Below, in pieces: positions 57,533 through 64,000 of a DNA stretch of 64,000 nucleotides. Positions within the stretch are counted from its first letter, which is position 1; each line of letters begins with the position of its first letter. Both the position numbers and the translations under genes were made by a program. The notes beneath the pieces were generated by a model. The model made no database searches. It was given only the letters and a program-made list of their open reading frames with translations, and was not told the origin of the DNA. The DNA lies in the NCBI RefSeq assembly GCF_006715175.1, contig NZ_VFMQ01000001.1:1364001-1428000 (forward strand), in the 5' to 3' direction. The DNA is from Curtobacterium citreum (GTDB lineage: Bacteria; Actinomycetota; Actinomycetes; Actinomycetales; Microbacteriaceae).

Positions 57533-58786
57533 ATGACCACCACCACCACCACCACCGCCACGACCACCGCCACGACCGCACCGACCACCACCCCCGACGA
57601 CGAGACCCTCGCCGCCCGCTTCCGCCCGATCTTCGACCGCATCGCCGCCGGCGCGAGCGCCCGCGAGCAGGAGCACCGCCTGCCGCACGACGAGATCCGC
57701 GAGCTCGCCGCCGCGGGCTTCGGCGCCCTCCGCGTCCCCGTCGAGTTCGGCGGCGCCGGCGCGACCCTGCCGCAGACCTTCCGGCTGCTCACGGAGCTCG
57801 CCGCCGCGGACAGCAACATCCCGCAGGCGCTCCGCGGCCACTTCGCCCTCGTCGAGGACCGCCTGGTCGCCCGCTCCGGCGAGCGTGACGCGTGGCTCGA
57901 GCGGTTCGGCCGGGGCGAGATCGCCGGCAACTCCTGGACCGAGGTCGGCGCCGTGCAGATCGGCGACGTCATCACGAAGGTCACGCCGCAGCCGGACGGC
58001 ACCTTCCGCATCAGCGGGCAGAAGTACTACTCGACCGGCAGCATCTTCGCCGACTGGATCGACACGTACGCCGAGCGCACCGACACCGGGGAGCGGGTCA
58101 TCGCCATCGTCGACGCGCACCAGCCCGGGGTCACGCACGCCGATGACTGGGACGGCTTCGGGCAGCGCACGACCGGGTCCGGTACGAGCACCTTCACCGA
58201 CGCGGTCGTCGCGGCCGACGCGGTGATCCCCTTCGACGACCGCTTCAGGTACCAGACCGCGTACTACCAAGCGGTGCTCCTCACGGTCCTCGCCGGATCG
58301 GTGCTCGCCGCCGAGCGCGAAGTCGCGCTGCAGGTACGGAACCGGAACCGGGTGTTCTCGCACGGCAACGCCGACACGTTCGCGACGGACCCGCAGATCC
58401 TGCAGGTCGTCGGCGAGGTCTCCGCCGCCGGCTTCGCCGCGTCCGCGATCGTCGACCGCGCCGCCGAGGCGCTGCAGACGGCGTACGAGGGCGCCGCCCT
58501 CGACGAGACCGAGGACGAGCGCCGGAACGACCGCGCGGAGCTCGCGACCGCGCAGGCGCAGGTCGCGCTCACGACCCTCGCGACCACCGCGACGTCCCAC
58601 CTCTTCGACGCGCTCGCCGCGTCGGGCGTGAGCACGTCGAAGAACCTCGACCGGCACTGGCGGAACGCCCGCACCGCGGGGAGCCACAACCCGTGGGTCT
58701 TCAAGGCCCGCATCGTCGGCGACCACGCCGTCAACGGCGTGGAACCGCCTCGGGTCTGGGCGATCGGCGCGACCCGGTCCCGCTGA
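57533..58786 (+). CDS. Acyl-CoA dehydrogenase-fold flavin monooxygenase (DszC/SfnC-like)
   Basis: 417 aa. The N-terminal 20 residues are a Thr run encoded by ACC repeats. The body follows the ACAD fold: FGALRVPVEFGGAGATLPQTFRL, GNSWTEVGA, ISGQKYYSTGSIFADWI, then SGVSTSKNLDRHWRNARTAGSHNPWVFKARIVGDHAVNG, the C-terminal signature of FMNH2-dependent monooxygenases acting on sulfur compounds (DszC, SfnC). The catalytic Glu of true acyl-CoA dehydrogenases is not obvious. ATG 57533 has GAGGAG upstream; it lies 60 bp after the AmiS/UreI gene. Confidence 0.88.
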   Translation: MTTTTTTTATTTATTAPTTTPDDETLAARFRPIFDRIAAGASAREQEHRLPHDEIRELAAAGFGALRVPVEFGGAGATLPQTFRLLTELAAADSNIPQALRGHFALVEDRLVARSGERDAWLERFGRGEIAGNSWTEVGAVQIGDVITKVTPQPDGTFRISGQKYYSTGSIFADWIDTYAERTDTGERVIAIVDAHQPGVTHADDWDGFGQRTTGSGTSTFTDAVVAADAVIPFDDRFRYQTAYYQAVLLTVLAGSVLAAEREVALQVRNRNRVFSHGNADTFATDPQILQVVGEVSAAGFAASAIVDRAAEALQTAYEGAALDETEDERRNDRAELATAQAQVALTTLATTATSHLFDALAASGVSTSKNLDRHWRNARTAGSHNPWVFKARIVGDHAVNGVEPPRVWAIGATRSR

Positions 58787-58823
58787 CGTCACGGGCCGGC
58801 TCGCGTCGAGCGCGACCCACCAT

Positions 58824-58867
58824 CGGACGGGAGGCCCGTGGCGGCGCCGCAACGGGCCTCCCGTCCG
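58824..58867. terminator. Palindromic terminator after the monooxygenase gene
   Basis: 44-bp palindrome, one mismatch, centre GGCGCC. The arm begins CGGACGGGAGG like the other copies but diverges inside (CCCGTGGC). Confidence 0.83.
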
Positions 58868-58913
58868 GCTCCTGGTCGCGATCGCGACCACCCGCGTGTC
58901 GGAGGCCGCCCCG

Positions 58914-58919
58914 TATCCT
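58914..58919 (+). promoter_or_regulatory. -10 box of the ABC exporter gene
   Basis: TATCCT, 40 nt before ATG 58959; leadered, with GGGAGG as ribosome-binding site. Confidence 0.5.
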
Positions 58920-58958
58920 GACCGGGGCCCGCTGATCCGGTGCCCGGGAGGAACTGCC

Positions 58959-60859
<1,901 letters not shown>

Positions 60860-60863
<4 letters not shown>

Positions 60864-61489
60864 CCAGGCCCGACCGAACCGGGCCGCCCGAGCTGCTCGA
60901 GCGGGTTGCGGGCGAGCTTCTCGACGACCCCGCCGTCCACCAGGCGCCGGGCCGCCGTCGTCGGCTTCCTCGCCGCCTGGTCGACCACGCACGCGCCGAA
61001 CTCGGCGGCGAAGTCGCCGCGCGGGTACGCCGTGAGCACCTCGCGCAGGAACGCCTCGGGGAGCACGTCCGGTTCGGCGCCGGACACGTCGAGCCCGGTC
61101 GCCCGTTCGAGCAGGTGTCCCTCGACGTCGAGTCCCACGTCGACCGACGGCCAGTTGTGCCGGACGACGACGTCGAGCACCCGGTGACGGCGCTCGGCGT
61201 CCCACCCCGCCCCGGTCGTGAGAGCGACCGCGACGTGGCCGCCAGCGTGCTCGTACGAGATCGCGTGTGCGTCGAACTCGGGCACGGTCCCGACGTCGTG
61301 CAGGACCGCGGCGACCCAGAGCAGTTCGTGGTCGACGCCGACGATGCCGTCGTGCACCGCGAACGCCTCCGCCCAGTACCAGGAGCGGATCCCGTGCGCC
61401 GTGATCGCGGGCGGCTGGTACTCCTCGGCGAGGACCCGGGCGGCGCGGGCGGCAGCGGTGTCGGGGACGACGAAGTCTGCGATGCGCAT
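60860..61489 (-). CDS. HD-domain phosphohydrolase-like protein
   Basis: 209 aa. HD metal-site residues: His32 (TAHGIRSWYWAEAF), His64-Asp65 (VLHDVGTVPEF) and a later His (VRHNWPSVDV) and Asp (VVDQAARKPT). The YxHxxRSxxW-type start resembles cyanamide-hydratase-like HD proteins. Its stop overlaps the ABC gene stop (shared bases 60860-60863), a tail-to-tail overlap without room for a terminator. CAGGAT lies 6 nt before ATG 61489. Confidence 0.85.
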
Positions 61490-61800
61490 GACGCGATCCT
61501 GGCACGGGGGCGCGACGGCACGGCGCCCGATGACGCGGCGTCACGGCGTCCGACGGCGCGACGCGCTTTCCGGCGGACGGTCGCGACCGCGGTCCGATCG
61601 ACGCACGCCCACGGACGCGTTGCGCACGGCAACGCCGCTCTGAGCGTCGATCGGGGGACAGGGACGCCCCGGAACGACGGCTTCCTGGGCGTCTCCTCGG
61701 AACGAAACGGGGGACGTGACGATCCTCGGATGCAGTCCGTCCCACTCGTGAACAGCATCCGCTGGGAACACCCGGCGGACACCTCGGAAGGAGCACACAC
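61490..61800. other. Intergenic region between the HD gene and the Asp23 operon
   Basis: 311 bp separating divergent genes. No coding sequence seen. GACGCCC (61663-61669) and GGGCGTC (61687-61693) form a 7-bp stem. The Asp23 operon promoter should lie here, but I could not identify a good -10/-35 pair; a non-housekeeping sigma factor is possible. AAGGAG precedes the Asp23 start. Confidence 0.6.
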
Positions 61801-62238
61801 ATGGCTGACACCACCAACCTCACCACCGCCCGTCCCGCCGCCGGCACCGGAAACGTCTCGGGCAAGACCCACATCGAGGACACCGTCGTCGAGAAGGTCG
61901 CCGGCATCGCCGCCCGCGAGGTCAACGGCGTCCACTCGCTCGGCAACGGTGCCGCCCGCGCCATCGGTGCGATCCGCGATGCCATCGGCCAGCGCGACCA
62001 CGGCCAGGGCGTCAAGGTCGAGGTCGGCGAGAAGCAGGTCGCCGCCGACGTCGTCATCGTCGCCGAGTACCCGGTCCCGCTGCAGCAGGTCGCGGACGGC
62101 GTCCGTTCGTCCGTGAGCCGCGCCCTGACCCAGATCGTCGGCATGGACGTCGTCGAGGTCAACGTGACCGTCCAGGACGTCCACATCCCGGGTGACGACG
62201 ACGACAACGAGGACAAGAAGGAGTCGCGCGTTGAGTAA
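61801..62238 (+). CDS. Asp23/Gls24 family envelope stress protein
   Basis: 145 aa. Conserved GKTHIEDTVVEKVAGIAAREVNGVHSLG start, then VKVEVGEKQVAADVVIVAEYPVPLQQVADGVRSSV and GMDVVEVNVTVQDVHIP. Asp23 proteins bind the membrane via AmaP and respond to cell-wall or alkaline stress in Gram-positives. The acidic tail ends DDDDNEDKKESRVE. First gene of a five-gene operon. ATG 61801 has AAGGAG 7 nt upstream. Confidence 0.94.
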   Translation: MADTTNLTTARPAAGTGNVSGKTHIEDTVVEKVAGIAAREVNGVHSLGNGAARAIGAIRDAIGQRDHGQGVKVEVGEKQVAADVVIVAEYPVPLQQVADGVRSSVSRALTQIVGMDVVEVNVTVQDVHIPGDDDDNEDKKESRVE

Positions 62239-62422
62239 CACACTCGTCGGCGCCCTGATCGGCGCCATCCTGGCCGTCGTGGCCCTGCAGTTCGGTTTCT
62301 GGGGCTTCGTCCTGGTCATCGTCTTCGGTCTCGTGGGAGCCCTCGTGGCTGCCCTGGTGACCGGCAAGATCGACCGCGGCGCCCTGACCGACGTGCTGAC
62401 CGGACGCCGGAGCTCCCGGTGA
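62231..62422 (+). CDS. DUF2273-like small membrane protein
   Basis: 63 aa, two membrane helices (TLVGALIGAILAVVALQFG, GFVLVIVFGLVGALVAALV) and a basic tail, the pattern of DUF2273 proteins found beside Asp23 genes. Start TTG 62231 overlaps the upstream stop by 8 nt and has GAAGGAG 8 nt before it; an upstream in-frame ATG at 62192 lies inside Asp23. Confidence 0.83.
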   Translation: MSNTLVGALIGAILAVVALQFGFWGFVLVIVFGLVGALVAALVTGKIDRGALTDVLTGRRSSR

Positions 62423-62751
62423 ACGCCGGCCCGGAAGGCGTCCACACGAGCGCCGTCCCGGGCCGGGTCGAGATCACCGCCCGAGCCCTGACGACCCTCG
62501 CCCGTGCCGCGTCCGCGGAGCGCCTCGGCGTCCCCGCCAAGCGACTGCGCATCGACGTCGGCGACCACGCCGGCAGCCTCGCACTCGACGTGACGGGGCC
62601 GATCCGCGAGCAGCCGGACATCCTGTCCGCCGCCTCGCGGGCAGCCGATGCCATCAAGGCGCGGGTGTCGGAGTTGTCGGGGCGGCAGGTGGGCAGTGCC
62701 CACATCGAACTGACCGGGATCGTGCGTGAGCACGAGGACCGGGTCCGGTAA
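62419..62751 (+). CDS. Small Asp23-like soluble protein
   Basis: 110 aa. The fold pattern resembles a shortened Asp23/Gls24 domain: VEITARALTTLARAASAERLGV, LRIDVGDHAGSLALDVTGPI, GSAHIELTGIVREHE. GTG 62419 overlaps the previous stop (GTGA). Likely part of the same envelope complex. Confidence 0.78.
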   Translation: MNAGPEGVHTSAVPGRVEITARALTTLARAASAERLGVPAKRLRIDVGDHAGSLALDVTGPIREQPDILSAASRAADAIKARVSELSGRQVGSAHIELTGIVREHEDRVR

Positions 62752-62763
62752 CAGGAGGAACTG

Positions 62764-63342
62764 ATGAGCAGCACTTCTTCGCTCGAGCGGCGCCTGCGCC
62801 GCCGGAGCGTGCACCGGTCCCGGTCCACCGCGGTCGCGATCACCCTGATCGTCACCGTCCTGGTCGCGGCGTGGATCGGTGTCGAAGCGGTCCTGAAGGC
62901 CATCGGCCAGCGCCCCCTGCTGGCCGACCCGCAGACCATCGTCGACGCCGCCCTGCAGCCCGACGCCGCGTTCACGACCATCGCCGAGGTGACCGCCGCC
63001 GTCCTCGTGATCGCCGGGATCGTCCTGATCGTCCTGGCCCTGGGGCCCGGCCGGCAGCCCCGCTCGGTCGTGGACCACGACCGGGGCGCGGTCGTGATCG
63101 ACACGAGGATCCTGGCCTCGACCGCCGCGAACGCGGCCGCCCTCGCCGCCGGCGTCCCCGAGTCCAACGCATCCGCGTCGGCACGTGGGCACCGCACCGA
63201 GGTGCGGGTGGTGCCCCTGTCCGGCATCCCCGTCGACACCCACGTCGTCCAGCAAGCCGTCCAGGACCGTCTCGGCCGGCTCGGCGGCAAGCACGGCACC
63301 CACGTGAAGGTGCACGTGGAGCAGAAGGGAACGCTGGCATGA
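62764..63342 (+). CDS. DUF6286-like membrane protein
   Basis: 192 aa: a basic N-terminus (ERRLRRRSVHRSRST), two membrane helices (about 24-45 and 77-97), then an Asp23-like external or cytosolic domain (GAVVIDTRILASTAANAAALAAGV, EVRVVPLSGIPVDTHVVQQAV). ATG 62764 has AGGAGG 6 nt upstream. It overlaps the next gene by 4 nt. Confidence 0.82.
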   Translation: MSSTSSLERRLRRRSVHRSRSTAVAITLIVTVLVAAWIGVEAVLKAIGQRPLLADPQTIVDAALQPDAAFTTIAEVTAAVLVIAGIVLIVLALGPGRQPRSVVDHDRGAVVIDTRILASTAANAAALAAGVPESNASASARGHRTEVRVVPLSGIPVDTHVVQQAVQDRLGRLGGKHGTHVKVHVEQKGTLA

Positions 63343-63902
63343 CCACCACCAACCGCACCCTGAACCGCATCATCCTGCTGCTGCTGGGCCTGGTCGCGGT
63401 CATCGTCGGGGTCACCATCGGCGCCGGGGTCCTCACCCCCGTCCGCGACGCCCTCCAGCCCTCCTTGACCCTGCCCGACAAGGTGAGCGTCCCGGCGGCG
63501 TCGCTGTGGATCATCGCCGCCGTGTGCGCGGTCGTGATCGTCCTGGCGCTGATCGTGGTCTTCACCCGCGGCGGCGGCGGCACCAGTGTCGCTGCCCGGA
63601 CGAAGACCGGGGACGACCAGGTCACCGTGAACGTCGCCCTCGTGCGGGACGTCATCGACCACGAACTCGACGGTGTCCACGACGTCGTCGCCGCGAAGGT
63701 CGACACGTACACCGTCAAGCAGCAGCGCGCCGCCCGGATCCGGGTCCACGTCCGCCGCGGCGGGGACGCCGTGAGCGTCCTCGACGCCGTCGACCACGCC
63801 GTCAACACGTTGGACACCACCCTCGGCCAGCAACTCCCGGTCCTGGTCCACCTCACCGGCGGCACCAGAACCGCACTGGCCAAGACCACCCGCGTCCACT
63901 AG
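63339..63902 (+). CDS. AmaP-like Asp23 membrane anchor
   Basis: 187 aa with two N-terminal helices (IILLLLGLVAVIVGVTIGAGVL and SLWIIAAVCAVVIVLALIVVF) and a C-terminal Asp23-like domain (VTVNVALVRDVIDHELDGVHDV). This is the arrangement of AmaP, which tethers Asp23 to the membrane. ATG 63339 overlaps the previous stop (ATGA). Last gene of the operon; a terminator follows. Confidence 0.83.
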   Translation: MTTTNRTLNRIILLLLGLVAVIVGVTIGAGVLTPVRDALQPSLTLPDKVSVPAASLWIIAAVCAVVIVLALIVVFTRGGGGTSVAARTKTGDDQVTVNVALVRDVIDHELDGVHDVVAAKVDTYTVKQQRAARIRVHVRRGGDAVSVLDAVDHAVNTLDTTLGQQLPVLVHLTGGTRTALAKTTRVH

Positions 63903-63939
63903 GACGCCGGACCCCACCACCGCAACACCGCTCCACCAC

Positions 63940-63970
63940 CGGCCGGGAGACGCCCGACGTCTCCCGGCCG
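63940..63970 (+). terminator. Terminator of the Asp23 operon
   Basis: 13-bp stem (CGGCCGGGAGACG with CGTCTCCCGGCCG) around CCCGA, 38 nt after the last stop. Confidence 0.8.
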
Positions 63971-64000
63971 AGTGCTGCCCGGACGCCCGTCCGGTCATCC

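Overview
The window is about 70% G+C or higher, dense in genes, and rich in GTG starts, 4-base ATGA/GTGA overlaps and leaderless -10 boxes. Gene content and order (miaB-miaA-dapF, hflX, lexA next to a LysM gene, hisCBH-priA, parA-scpA-scpB-rluB-tyrA-cmk-der) point to an actinobacterium of the Microbacteriaceae. Curtobacterium is my best guess, from overall resemblance only. No rRNA, prophage, insertion sequence, CRISPR array or replication origin was seen; there is one tRNA.

Layout. 1-5.5 kb: tRNA modification (miaB partial, miaA), lysine/peptidoglycan precursor synthesis (dapF), an rRNA-type methyltransferase and hflX. 5.6-6.8 kb: lexA and a divergent LysM cell-division inhibitor around two SOS boxes. 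6.9-11 kb: histidine genes and an SseB-like gene. 11-19.1 kb: chromosome-segregation and translation block parA-scpAB-rluB-tyrA-cmk-der, in which the pseudouridine synthase carries a long RGG-like repeat tail. 19.1-29.5 kb: a compact type VII-like secretion locus with an FHA-containing FtsK/EccC ATPase, a WXG100 protein, helper proteins, a large serine hydrolase that looks like a secreted effector, and two paralogous lipoproteins that could be its immunity proteins. Base composition falls over the effector and lipoproteins.

29.5-38.8 kb: a regulator with two tandem aldo-keto reductases, a RecQ helicase fused to a phosphoribosyltransferase-like domain, a lipoprotein, an SGNH hydrolase, a nuclease/phosphatase-family protein, a membrane protein and tRNA-Pro(GGG). 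39-49.3 kb: a metal and sulfur stress region: ArsR plus CDF exporter, a His-rich membrane protein, a DUF305 lipoprotein, a CstR-type persulfide module (CoA-disulfide reductase-rhodanese, rhodanese, CstR) with a well-placed operator, MerR with a frameshifted SulP transporter, an orphan LacI headpiece, and a His-rich mini-protein beside an SmtB-type ArsR.

49.3-53.4 kb: a two-gene secreted operon (S53 peptidase and LAFTG-anchored surface protein) with a Fur/Zur-like box over its -35. 53.4-60.9 kb: hydrolase-MFS operon, AmiS/UreI channel, flavin monooxygenase and ABC exporter. 60.9-64 kb: an HD protein and an Asp23/AmaP cell-envelope stress operon.

Five copies of one palindrome (core GGACGGGAGGCACGGTGCC) lie just downstream of genes and probably act as terminators. 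At least thirteen genes have a TANNNT box 6-7 nt before the start codon, which implies leaderless mRNAs and was used to choose starts.
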